Source of the DNA: Tipula vernalis
Lineage: Eukaryota > Arthropoda > Insecta > Diptera > Tipulidae
Assembly: GCA_958295665.1 (NCBI GenBank)
Contig: OY282558.1
Location: 185,482,015-185,546,014, forward strand
Direction: 5' to 3'
Length of the DNA stretch: 64,000 nucleotides
The translations under genes were made by a program, and so were the position numbers. A model generated the notes under the pieces. The model saw only the letters and a list, made by a program, of their open reading frames with translations. It searched no databases and was not told the DNA's origin. Of the stretch, positions 22,329-33,194 are shown one piece after another (position 1 is the first letter of the stretch; each line of letters opens with the position of its first letter).

Positions 22329-24282
22329 ACCTAGTTTCTGTGTTCAAATATAGATGGTGGTGCTTCGGAGGAAATTTCAAATTTTCCTGAGATGAAAATT
22401 CACTACAAAGGATAACAACAAGGCGGTATTTTATAGTGAAATAAAAAATGTATTCGCCAACGATTTAGAAAACGACAATTTCATTAAATTTGAATGTCAG
22501 AAAAATTATCAAATGTGGTCACCTGTAAACTAAATAGATATCGTTTAACTTTCGCACCCCTATACTTATTACAGCATAAACTGTTTTTTCTAACATATTT
22601 TCTAAACTAATGGATTACATGGTGTTAAACATGATAGAAACGAGTGACACTTTGTCTCCGCTATAATCATTAATGAAAATAGAAAATTCTATTTGGTGCA
22701 AAAATTTTACATTAACCAGATAATAACGAAATTGAATAAAAGAAAATTTTGCCGAATTGGAAATGGTTTGAAATGATGACATACGGCGTTAATATATTCC
22801 TATAATATGTGTTAAAAGCATCAATAAAGACTTCTAGTTTTTGTACTATAAATGGAGGAGGGTGAGATGACAAAAAAAAAAAAAATCATGGTTAGTTCGT
22901 TTAAAGAGGATTACCAATATACGTCTGATTTATTATTATTGTTTTGGTTTTGCCTAAATATCTATCCCCTACATAAATACATTAATCCTTTGATGACAAA
23001 ATGTCCAAATCGGCGAATTATTTTCGCTTATTGACTCGAAAAAAAAATATTTAGGATTTAGAAGCATGATTAACAATTTAATGTTTTTCATTTTTTTAAC
23101 GGTTGCGCACAAAACGTTGATTACAAAACATTTCGTTCTTTTGTAAATAACGCACTTGTTTGAGTTTTCATTTTTCCACTCTAATTGTTTTTAATGAATA
23201 AATGAAAAAAAAAAAATCGAATCTATTTGTCTGATAACAAACAAATAATTTGATTGAACACACCCTACATTATTACTGTTGTAATTTTGCACATGAGATG
23301 TTCAACCACCAAACTATTTTCGAACAATGGTTATTTACACAAAAGTGTATTAAAATTTTTGCTTTACATATTTTTATACGGTTTTGTTCTGAAAATTTTC
23401 AGGTTGGTTTTCGTTCACGTACTGGTATATTATTCGATCGGTCATTTCTGTGGTTTTTTATTTGGTTGCGTATAGTTACAAAAACAACAAAGAATTTTAG
23501 TTTAGTTTCACATCATTGGATTCATTTAATGCGAAGATAATATAGATTTGTATCCATTTATTGTAAAAATAATCTTTAATGGAAATAACCACTTTGGAAT
23601 ATGTTGCTAAATTCATTCAGAATTTTCGTGATTGTATCTGTATATAGTGAATAAAAAACCATTTCCTATGTGGCCTAAACATCCGTTTACAATTAAAAAC
23701 CAAGTCTGTAGGTATGTTTTATCATACCAACGTGTTATCTAATCAAATAAATGAAACATGAAATTCAGGTATTGTTCGAATAATCAAAAACGGTTAGATT
23801 AGAAAAATGTTTTACTGTCAATTTTGACGAGATAAATTAATTTGATTACTAATCTAATAATGCTATCGGCAACATGGATTTTTCCAAATGTTTAAGTTTA
23901 CATTTTATTTATTCTTACTACATACTATATATGTTTACTATATAAGCAAACTGATAAGGAAATAAATGTGCAAATAAAAACATAATTCACTTGTTAACGC
24001 TTTCTTAACAATAATTTAATCGAATGCAGCGACGTGATCGATACTTGAAAATAACAGGTAGGTTATGGTATTCACTATGATAACAATAGATCAACACATT
24101 TTTGAGTCCACCTTCTTGTGAGTGCGAAACATATATAGCCGACGACTGTATCGAAAGTTGCGTGGCATAACCACTTTGCTAATAAGACAGATGGCCGACC
24201 TAACACAAGACCGATAGAAAAATTGGGCGACACCATCACATCGCCTACAAAATGAGTATGGGTTACATCATTAGTTTCTAGA
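22329..24282. other. AT-rich sequence without recognised genes
   Basis: Several short frames exist (for example 22852-23034 and 23250-23540), but none shows domain-like or biased composition beyond the AT background. The last 280 bases are less AT-rich and directly precede non-LTR copy D. They may be part of its 5' region. Confidence 0.35.
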
Positions 24283-24809
24283 TTCATGCCAGTATGATTG
24301 GTGCGAGTTGTCTAAATGATGTCCCTTCAACTATGATTGATAATGCAGTTCTTAAATCATTAATTAACAGGTATACTGTTTTGTATTTTGCAGAAACCCA
24401 TTTGAACGATTGCGCCTCTGATTCGATTTTCGATATATCTGGATATAATATTGTAAAAAAATGATGGCACATTAAACAATAGAAAACGTAGTGGCGGCCT
24501 ATGTGTTTATTTAAAGAAGACGCTTAGCTTCACATTGATACACAAACTTTGTATTCCAAATATTGAAATAATTCTAATCGAAATAAAATTGGGGCTCCCT
24601 AAAATCTTGTTGGCGATGGTCTATAAACCGCTCAGGAAGCAATTTTGTGATGATTTACGTATGTATTTGTTAAATACATTTGGATGTAAGACAATCATCA
24701 GTTAACCAACGTACTTTTTGAATAATGCATAATCGCTTTTAGATTTGATTATCACAAATATTGATAAAATGGAATTTCATAGTTAAATCTAGGTTGGATT
24801 CACAGATCA
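24283..24809 (+). pseudogene. Non-LTR retrotransposon copy D, endonuclease part (5' half)
   Basis: The plus-strand reading gives SMIGASCLNDVPSTMIDNAV, LYFAETHLNDCASDSIFDIS and GYNIVKK. After a stop and frame changes come KRSGGLCVYLKKT, a PNIEIILIEIKLG block and LLAMVYKPLRKQF. These are the successive conserved blocks of an APE-type endonuclease. The reading then reaches LLDLIITNIDK and breaks off at the codons for TDH, exactly where the BEL element begins. The RT half continues at 39671. Confidence 0.75.
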
Positions 24810-25014
24810 TGTTGAATATATTTAGTTATTTTTCGACGAAATGTATTTAATTTATTTCGATGACTCAATAAAACAATATAAGTATTTTTACTTTTATTAA
24901 TCCGCGGACTTTACAAAAAATTTTATTGTACGAAGAATTAATACTATTTTGTGTCTTTTCAATAACATCTGGAAACGAAGGGAATGAAAAGCAAAAATAA
25001 TTGACATTATTGAC
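24810..25014 (-). repeat. BEL 3' LTR (partial)
   Basis: About 205 bp match 39293-39530 with some 90% identity apart from an indel near 24908. The rest of the 373-bp LTR is missing on its inner side: a deletion joins LTR sequence directly to the truncated integrase. Shared words include TCGATGACTCAATAAAA and GTACGAAGAATTAATAC. Confidence 0.85.
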
Positions 25015-25046
25015 AACCGAAACATTTTTCGAAGGCGTTAACCATT

Positions 25047-25868
25047 TTAGGCGTTGTTGTACCCTACCACACGTTTCAAGTGATATTTGGCACTCTTTAC
25101 CGCTGCCTCCCACAAACCTCCGAAGTGTGGTGATCTGAGCGGTATAAGGTGCCATTGTATCTGCTCTTCAGCAAAATACCGACTAACCGCATTTTTATGG
25201 GTTGCAGAGTTAAACAAATTATGCAATACCTTCAATTCTGCCTGTGCACCAACAAAATTGGTAGCATTATCGGAGTATACATTTGCACACTTGCCTTTAC
25301 GTGCTACGAATCGACGAAAAGAAGCTAAAAACGCTTGAGTTGATAGGTCGTCAACGAATTCCAAATGAATTGCTTTTGTGGAAAAACAAATTTAAACGGC
25401 TACATAAATCTTGGTAGTTATTTTTTTCCTAAGATTGTGAGTTATGCCAAATGGACCACAAAAATCTATACAGACTACTTTGTGACATAAGTTGCGACCT
25501 CCTATGATCCAAAATTGAACCCTTAAATAATATAATAATGCTTGCGGACCGGCGTGGAGTTGGCGTTCATTTTGAACTAAATTTTTTGTGAACATATTTG
25601 AAGAAGGTAAGATAATTTGATGTTTGTTATCAAAACCAACATTTGTATGATTTAATCTGCCGCCGACACGTAATATATCGTTTTTATCGACGAAAGGGTT
25701 AAGCGACTTTAATTTGCTATTACGTTGAACAGTTTTATGTTTACGAATATATGTAATATCTTCTGAGAATGACTCCATTTGAACTAATTTTATGATACAC
25801 TTTCGCGTCGCCCCGATTCCGGTGGTAGTCATCTCTCTGTTTATTCGAAGATTCTTCTTAGCCCTCAA
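25047..25868 (-). pseudogene. BEL/Pao integrase (broken)
   Basis: The first part (25868-25392) ends with the zinc-binding half, FTKNLVQNERQLHAGPQALL and the FWIIGGRNLCHKVV block, then jumps to CIDFCGPFGI with the first catalytic Asp. About 35 residues, including the second zinc-ligand pair expected in relatives, are missing at that join. The second part (25364-25047) has VYSDNATNFVGAQAEL (second Asp) and SPHFGGLWEAAVKSAKYHLK (catalytic Glu). A frameshift separates the parts, and the C-terminal domain is deleted into the LTR. Confidence 0.85.
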
Positions 25869-25880
25869 ATTGAGAAGTAA

Positions 25881-26338
25881 CTAAACCATTTCACCTTTTC
25901 TTAACTCGAGTAGTTCGGCACTGATTTTGACATTCGACGATTTTGGCCAATTGCAAGGATCTAATTCCAAAACCGGAAGTCCGTTCCACCATAATTTTGA
26001 AGCAATAATGTCTGTAGGCATTACGCCTCTGGATATTAAATCAGCAGGATTACCTTTAGTTGGAACATACATCCAACTTTCCACTGAAGACAAATCTTGT
26101 ATTAACGAAACTCTATTTGCTACAAAAGTAGCAAACTTAGATGGACACGATTTGATTCTCAACAAAGTAATTTCCGAATCCGACCATAGGTAAATTTTAT
26201 TAAATTTAATTTCCATGGCCTTTATTACTTTGTCAGAAAGCTGCGCTAACAACAAAGCAGCGCACAACTCCAAACGCGGAGTGTTTTGCTTTTTTAAAGG
26301 AGCTATCCTTGATTTAGCGCATAACAAAGAAATACGAC
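25881..26338 (-). pseudogene. BEL/Pao RNase H region, C-terminal side
   Basis: The minus-strand reading gives SRISLLCAKSRIAPLKKQNT, PRLELCAALLLAQLSDKV, IYLWSDSEITLLRIKS and NPADLISRGVMPTDI. These are the standard blocks between RT and integrase in BEL/Pao pol. The upstream end at 26338 is the border of the inserted TIR transposon. The preceding residues of the same frame are found 4.65 kb away at 30996-31080, and the one-base-exact join restores the frame. Confidence 0.85.
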
Positions 26339-26849
26339 TGATGGCTGGTCTCCACTTGTATATTTTTCTCTTGACAAAAAATAAATGACAAACGGCTCGT
26401 GACATTTTTTGTACAACTACTAACATAAAGAATATAACTAATTTCTCTATTTGAGAATAATAAAAAAATTTGAATTTGGTTCGTTTTCGAATAACACAAT
26501 TTTTGGCATATTACTTTTGTATTCCACAATTTATTATTTATGTTTTATTTTAATAACACAAATTTTATTACATTTTCACCAAAAATTTATTAAAAGGACA
26601 AAATTTTGTCAAAAAACATGAAAATTTCTTTTTATTTGTCAAAATATTCAACATAAAATGACATGAAATTGAGCATAAAATATAATTTATGCTCAAATGG
26701 CACAACGTCATGACAAAAATATTGAATATGTGTGTCTGTTAAAAGCAAAACATACTCTTCCACCAAAAAATTATTTTTTGAGATATAGATGGCGTTGGAG
26801 CTGTAATGTTAAAACCTATCATATGCAATCTAATATAGGTTATAAAATC

Positions 26850-27040
26850 AGTCTTATCCCTTTCAAAAATTAAATAGAAAACTGCTACTAGAATCAAAAC
26901 CTTACCTTATCCAACACTGAATTTACAGCAAAACGTTACCTTATCCACAAAAAAAACTATCCGTACAACAAGCATAATATATCTTATCCCTTATACGCTT
27001 TTTTCTAAATGTATTTTGTACAGCAAAATAAACCTTATCC
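26850..27040 (+). repeat. CTTATCC word cluster upstream of the transposase-like gene
   Basis: Five copies of CTTATCC (mostly ACCTTATCC) fall within 190 bp (near 26856, 26910, 26942, 26988 and 27034), all in the same orientation. Three more lie downstream of the gene (29403, 29434, 29463). Repeated short words on both sides of a transposase gene usually mark transposase-binding subterminal sites; here that is inference. Confidence 0.55.
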
Positions 27041-27183
27041 ATCAAAATTAACCCGTTACTAAAAATTTGTTTACTGCACGTGTGAGACATTATGCAGTTA
27101 TAGTTAGTATTATTATGGTTGTGAAAAGTCGCAGTTTTAGTAACTATTTTTTTTTTTTTTTTTTTTTAATAAACCGTTGAAAA

Positions 27184-29106
27184 ATGAGTGATAATAATTT
27201 TGCACGAAACGTTGTAAATGGTGGAAAGGCACGAAAAGCTACGGTCAACAAATCGAACTGGAAAAGGGAACAGCAAAAGTCAAAAAGGTACAAACAATTT
27301 AATTAAAAATATGGTTCATCCCCTAAATAATTAAATTTATTTTAGGTATATTCGTAAAGCGTTAACTTAAATGCCAAAATGCTCTCAAAAGGCGGCCATT
27401 TTTCACTGTAAAATGATAAAAGGATTCGATGCGCTAAGCTTTTCCGATTCATTTTATGTATGTAAAGATAAAATTTCACAGGATGATTTTATTTTAATGT
27501 ACACGAAAATAAGTTTACCGAACGAAACCGAGGTAAAGGTGGGCCCCCCAAAAAATTCAGTGTGCAATATTTAATGCGAAAACAAAACTCAAAACTCGTT
27601 AGAATATGTCAAACCAGCTTTGCGAATATTTTGGGAATAACTAAAGTACGAATTAAAGGAATAACGAAAAGACATTTTGTGCAGAAATCAGCACCTGTTG
27701 AAAATAGAGGAGGCGATCGCATATCTAAGAAATTTGTTGAAAAACGCGAGGCTATAATTAATTTTATCAAACGATTTCAGGTATTTAAATTTTCTATAGA
27801 TTGATTAGCTTATAGATATGCTTATTTTAAATTTATTTTAAAGGTTTTAGAAAATCATTATTGCCGATCTCGGGTACAAAGGCAATACATGTCTGGGGAG
27901 CTTTCGATTAATAGACTCTACAGAATGTTTTCAACTGATTATTCAGCACTAGGAGTCAAAAGGAGCTATTTTCGTTATGTGTTTAATCGCAATTTTAATA
28001 TCGGTTTTAAATCACCATCATGTGATATTTGCAGTACTTGCCAATCTTTCAAGGAGCAACTAAAATCGGAAATGGACACGCAGAAAAGAAATTTGTTGAT
28101 GACGACATTACGAGTGCATAAATTGCGCTCAAAAGCATTTTACACATTGGCAAAAGAGGAAAAGGAAACCATGGAAACATTTTCCTTTGACTGTCAAAAA
28201 AACATGCTGTTGCCGAAAGTGGCTGATCAGGCAGCCTACTACAGCAGACAACTATACCTTTACAACCTTGGTATTGTTCAAGGGACTTCAAAAGCACACC
28301 TTAGAAACGATAATGTGTTCTTCTATCTTTGGACAGAGAACGAGCGGCCCAAGGGTTCTAACGAGATCGCATCAGCAGTATACCATAGACTTCAAAATAC
28401 TACGTTTAATAGTCAAATTACGACAGTTAGATTTATTTGTGATGGCTGTGAGGTGCAAAACAAAAATACCACAATGATGGCAATGAGTTCTTATTGGTTA
28501 AGCTTGGAAGCTCCTAGTCACACCAACGAAATAGAAATTATATTTCCTGTCCCTGGGCACTCCTTTATTCCCCCGGATAGAGTTTTTGCCCAATTGGAAA
28601 AGAAAGTTAAACGAATCCAGACAATAATTCAACCAGAGGAGTATTTCGAACTATACAAGGAAAATGGGCAAATTATTAGACTAGGAACTCCTGATTGTAG
28701 AGTAAGAGATTGGAAAAACGCGGCAGCTACTATATTTAAGCCACCTGGGCAGTGTTATTTTAAATTTAATGCATCGAAAAGATTTATACTAAATCGACTT
28801 CCAAACAAAACAATCGTGATTCGCGGCGAGGCAGCTTATCTCTCAGATCTAGGTGTGGCAAAATCGGTTCTAAAGAAGGGGAAATCATTACAAAATATGG
28901 TAGTATCTATATTAACTCAAAATGTGCCAGTAAAATCAGAAAAACTCAAAGACGTCGAAGAATTGCTCAAAAAACACTTTGGTGAAAATTGGCAGTCAAA
29001 CGAAGACCTTGCCTTTTATAAAAATATTTTGGAAGGAACACATTTATGGCTCCTAGATGAAGAAACATGTGAGGCACCTGAAGAAGAAGTAGAATTAAGA
29101 ATATAA
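27184..29106 (+). pseudogene. Transposase-like gene of unassigned family (three exons)
   Basis: Exon 1 (27184-27287) reads MSDNNFARNVVNGGKARKAT to NWKREQQKSKR. Exon 2 (27346-27780) starts YIRKALT, has an in-frame TAA at 27369-27371 and a frameshift near 27562. Exon 3 (27844-29106) is open for 421 codons and continues VLENHYCRSRVQRQYMSGEL. Both introns have GT/AG ends. Key blocks are CDICSTCQSF, FSFDCQKN, ICDGCEVQNKN and FPVPGHSFIPPDRVF. The spaced Asp residues suggest an RNase H-like catalytic core. Similar proteins are widespread in insect and cnidarian genomes as unnamed transposon proteins (a Sola-like or DUF7869 relationship is possible). Only the two breaks in exon 2 prevent a full protein. 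Confidence 0.7.
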
Positions 29107-30060
29107 TAAATAATACGTTGTAAGGAAGTGTAATGGTGTCTTAAACACTATTTTCAGTTGGTTTTAAGTTAAATGTGAAATGAATTCTAATATTCTATGT
29201 TAAGTTGAATTAAGTTTTAATCTGAGTAACAAAATGTGATAATACTATACACGTAGTAATAAATTATTACAGAACTGAAATTTTTATTATATTTACGGAT
29301 ATACTGATGAATAATTTTTTATAATTTAGAAAAATAAAATTTATTTTCAAAAGCTTAAAAATTTTCGTTTTTTTAATATACAATAAAATCAAATCAAATT
29401 AGACCTTATCCCGGTCAGTTTATTGCAAATCACACCTTATCCATAGGTGAGTAGCAAAATCATTCTTATCCATTTTATTTTTAATTTTTCCGCAGATTTA
29501 ATTAATTTAAAATATCTAATACATAATTTTTAAATTGCAATTTACCGTCATCCGTTAATAAAATATATAAAAGTCGTGTATCTATTAATATTTTAGAAAC
29601 AGGAAGTCTTTCTCATTTATCTCATAATTATATAAAATGGACAAGAGTACGTTTTGCTTTTACCCAACACATGTATTCTGATCTTTTCCTCTCTTGACAA
29701 AATTTCAATGCGCATGCTCAAATCCATTTTTGTGTATGTAGTTTGGAAAATATACTAAAAATTGTCACAACCCAAGTATTTTTATATCCGAAAATTTTTG
29801 TATTTTTCTGACATTTCGCTGATTTCATCTCCGATTCTTTTCCGAATTAATGTCCGACTTATTATAAGATTTCCTATGAAAGTTGGCCAAAAAACTCGGA
29901 AAATGATGAAAAGAAAAGTTAGGTTATGGTACGACAAATTTGTGGGCGGGGCTTATAATATAAATTTTGGCGCCAAAATTTCACTTTTGAATTTAAATCT
30001 AGCTTTAATTAAAAATATATTTTTTTTTTAAATTTTTTTTTAAGAATACTTTTTATTTTT
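29107..30060. other. AT-rich right arm of the TIR transposon
   Basis: It holds the gene's 3' flank, with possible AATAAA signals near 29104-29110 and 29332. The downstream CTTATCC words are at 29403-29470. At 29625-29690 a block is inverted relative to 26735-26795 (shared core TAAAAGCAAAAC.TACTCTT). CCCAAGTAT at 29773 is also mirrored at 30923-30931. Confidence 0.45.
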
Positions 30061-30107
30061 ATTACATGTATAAATTACAATATTACATTTATTATAATAT
30101 ATAAATT

Positions 30108-30705
<598 letters not shown>

Positions 30706-30995
30706 ATCAGTTTCAGTCGATTTCGATTTTTTTAATAAACAGACACATGAACTATTTACGTATAACGCAATCGTAATGGCGTCTACAGAGAACAAAAATA
30801 CATTTGTACTTCAACGCTACATGTGTTAAAAATTTGAAACACCATCTTTTCAGCATTTTCAATTTTTTCGAACGAAAACCGGAAAAGATTTTATAACCGA
30901 TTCAAGTTTTCAGTTTTGTTATACTTGGGAAGGAAAAAAATGGACTAGATTTTTTTTTGTCAAGAGAAAAATACGAAAGTGGAGACCAGCCATGA

Positions 30996-32032
30996 CATTC
31001 GCCAAATCAGTAACACGAATATAAATTACGCAACCGTATGCTGTTTCTGATGCGTCTCCAAAGCCGTGCAGCTCAACCGATTTTTATTATTACAGAAGAT
31101 ACAGCGAGGAATATTAAGTTTACGAATCGAAGGTAACTGACTTTTGAAATTAGACAAAGTGTCTGATATTGAAGCTGGAACTTCATCATCCCATAACAAG
31201 TTGGAGGTGGTTCACAGTGATTGCATTATTAGTTTTGCTGTCACGATCATTGGTGCACATAATCCCAACGGATCAAATAGCTGTGATATTTCTGACAGTA
31301 TTGATCGTTTAGTAAATTTGTTTTTACTTTCAAAATTTCGAAGAATTATTTGAAAACTATCGGATTCAGGGTTCCAATGAAGACCTAATAGTGATAAGGA
31401 ATTATCTGATCTTGGATCGATGTCGATTGTATCCGATAAACTTTTACAATTCGAATTCCATTTACGTAGCTCGAAGCCGCCTTTTGCGAGTAAATCTGTT
31501 AAATCTTATTTAAAAATTTGTGCATATTCAAAGGTATTTGCACCGGACAATACGTCATCGACATAGAAATCCCTTTCCAATACTTTCAAAGCGAATGAAA
31601 AATTACTTTTTTCATCAGAAGCTAATTTTTTAAGTGTGCGTATAGCTTGAAAGGGGCACTTGAAGTTCCATACGTGACGGTACATAGTCGATAGCATTTA
31701 ATTTCGTCCTGTAATGATTCTCGCCAATATAGACGTAATAAATCTTGGTCGTTTTTATGGATAAGTATTTGCCTGTACATTTTTGTGATGTCGGCGAACC
31801 ATAATGGAAAATAAATCCTGTTGAATTGTTGATTTGTTGGACCAGTCATAAGACAATCGTTTAATGAAATATTAGTATTCGACTTCGAGGACGCATTGAA
31901 CACGACTCGCAACTTTGTCGTTGTGCTGCTTTGTGCTTTCTTTAATGACGGCATGAGGAGGTACAAAATATGTTTTGTCGCATTGGCATTTGTTTGGGCT
32001 CTACCTTGAACCGAAAATTGGGCAAGCAGCAA
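30996..32032 (-). pseudogene. BEL/Pao reverse transcriptase (broken)
   Basis: Around 31975-31880 the minus strand reads YFVPPHAVIKEST-type and TTKLRVVFNASSKSNTNISL residues. Next come PLWFADITKMYRQILIHKND (first catalytic Asp), RLCTVTYGTSSAPF and ERDFYVDDVLSGA (the YVDD catalytic pair). From 31490 to 31000 it continues NSLSLLGLHWNPESDSF and LFDPLGLCAPMIVTAKLIMQ, a signature of BEL/Pao, then ELHGFGDASETAYGC-like residues. Frameshifts near 31880, 31640 and 31100 inactivate it. The reading stops at the TIR-transposon border. Confidence 0.85.
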
Positions 32033-32049
32033 ACACCAACAATTAATTC

Positions 32050-32829
32050 ACATTGTTCAATCCAACCTGAAAAATAAGCAAACCTGGAAATAAATAACAT
32101 GCATATAGTTTTCTCTCAGCGGATTTGATCAACGCCTCATCTAGTAACAACCGCTGAAACATAATTTCGTATTCTAATTATTAACTTATAGGAAATAGTT
32201 AAAATCATTTATACTAACTCATATTGTATTCCATAAGTTTTTCCCATATAAGTTGTTCACTGTAATTACATTTTTTCCATGTAACTTTGACATCCAGGAT
32301 CATAACCTAAAAAAGAGAAGAGAACACAAAGAATCATTTGATCACAATTTAATTATTATTTATTCATATCTGAAATAATTTGTCCATCAGATGCTCCTTT
32401 GTTTTTTCTTATTCGTTAGCTGGAAATGAAAAATTATATTTAGTTTAAATTTGTATTGTATCTAGTCGTTTAAACTTACCGCCACAAAATTGCAAATTAA
32501 TTTGTTTACTTTGTTTGACATTTTCAATTTAATACAAGCCGTAGAATATTATATTAGGTATGATGTTACATTTCCAAGAAAATTTGTACTAAAGTTGTAT
32601 GTTGCTCGACTAAGTTTATTTATCTATTAACAGATGACTCTTTATATAATTAGGAATTTTCCATAAATAATTGTTTTGTATAAATTATTTTCCTGGAAGC
32701 AAGTAGTACGTTCTTGACCTTTTGTGAAATAACATTAACCAAAAAATAAAATTGTAAATTAAATTTTTGTATTTGAAAACTGGAGAACTCACCCGAGAAA
32801 ACGAAAATATTGTGAGCAGCCACATCAGG
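32050..32829. other. Non-BEL segment between RT pieces, exon-like words
   Basis: BEL coding lies on both sides, but nothing here matches it. On the minus strand 32521-32480 reads MSNKVNKLICNFVA and is followed by a GTAAGT donor; an acceptor TTTCCAG ends at 32420. T-rich acceptor-like words also precede blocks at 32306 and 32121 (the latter reads RLLLDEALIKSAERKLYACY). Stops follow quickly in the best joins, so no gene model stands. It may be another captured or inserted fragment. Confidence 0.3.
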
Positions 32830-33095
32830 AACGAGGAGCATATATTACATAAAAATTTCCTGCGAGTTTATTGCTCACCAAGTGGTACTGTCTTGTACAG
32901 CATTCAGAAGCTCCAGGATTTTTCACTAACTGCATATGATGCAGATGTAACTCGGGATTTTTAGACAATTTATTTTCCAGGTATTGGTATTGTTTTAAAT
33001 AACTAATTTTATTATCATTCAGTTTCTTAATGCTTGCCTTTACTAGTAATGCTACACTGTATCTACCACATGGAAGACGTATGATATTTTGAACT
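32830..33095 (-). pseudogene. BEL/Pao pol, region just before the reverse transcriptase
   Basis: The minus-strand reading around 33075-32940 gives GRYSVALLVKASIKKLNDNK and YLKQYQYLENKLSKNPELHL. This matches the conserved stretch between protease and RT in BEL/Pao polyproteins (GRY..LP..., L..LE.RL..DP.L). It connects downstream, after a foreign segment, to the RT at 32032. Upstream it is cut by the Loa-like insertion. Confidence 0.65.
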
Positions 33096-33194
33096 TATCA
33101 TATGTTAGGTTAGGTTAGGTTGGAGTGGCTGCTTACGCACACTTAGACCGGTGACGGTCCATTGTGATACCACAGGATGTATCCCCTTTTACCC

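Noticed and set aside
23250..23540. Plus-strand frame of 96 codons
   Set aside because: Composition mirrors the AT background (Phe, Ile, Tyr, Leu), it overlaps another chance frame, and no domain or splice context is visible.
32767..32964. Plus-strand frame vaguely like a ligand-gated chloride channel (RVYCSPSGTVLYSI)
   Set aside because: The opposite strand in part of the same stretch gives a better match to BEL/Pao pol (SIKKLNDNKISYLKQY...), in the right order with the rest of the element, and the channel-like frame lacks the Cys-loop and any neighbouring exon.
33096..33125. TTAGG-like repeats suggesting a telomeric stretch
   Set aside because: Only three GGTTA units, located exactly at the 3' tail of the Loa-like element and next to its target duplication; they are the element's (AACCT)n tail.
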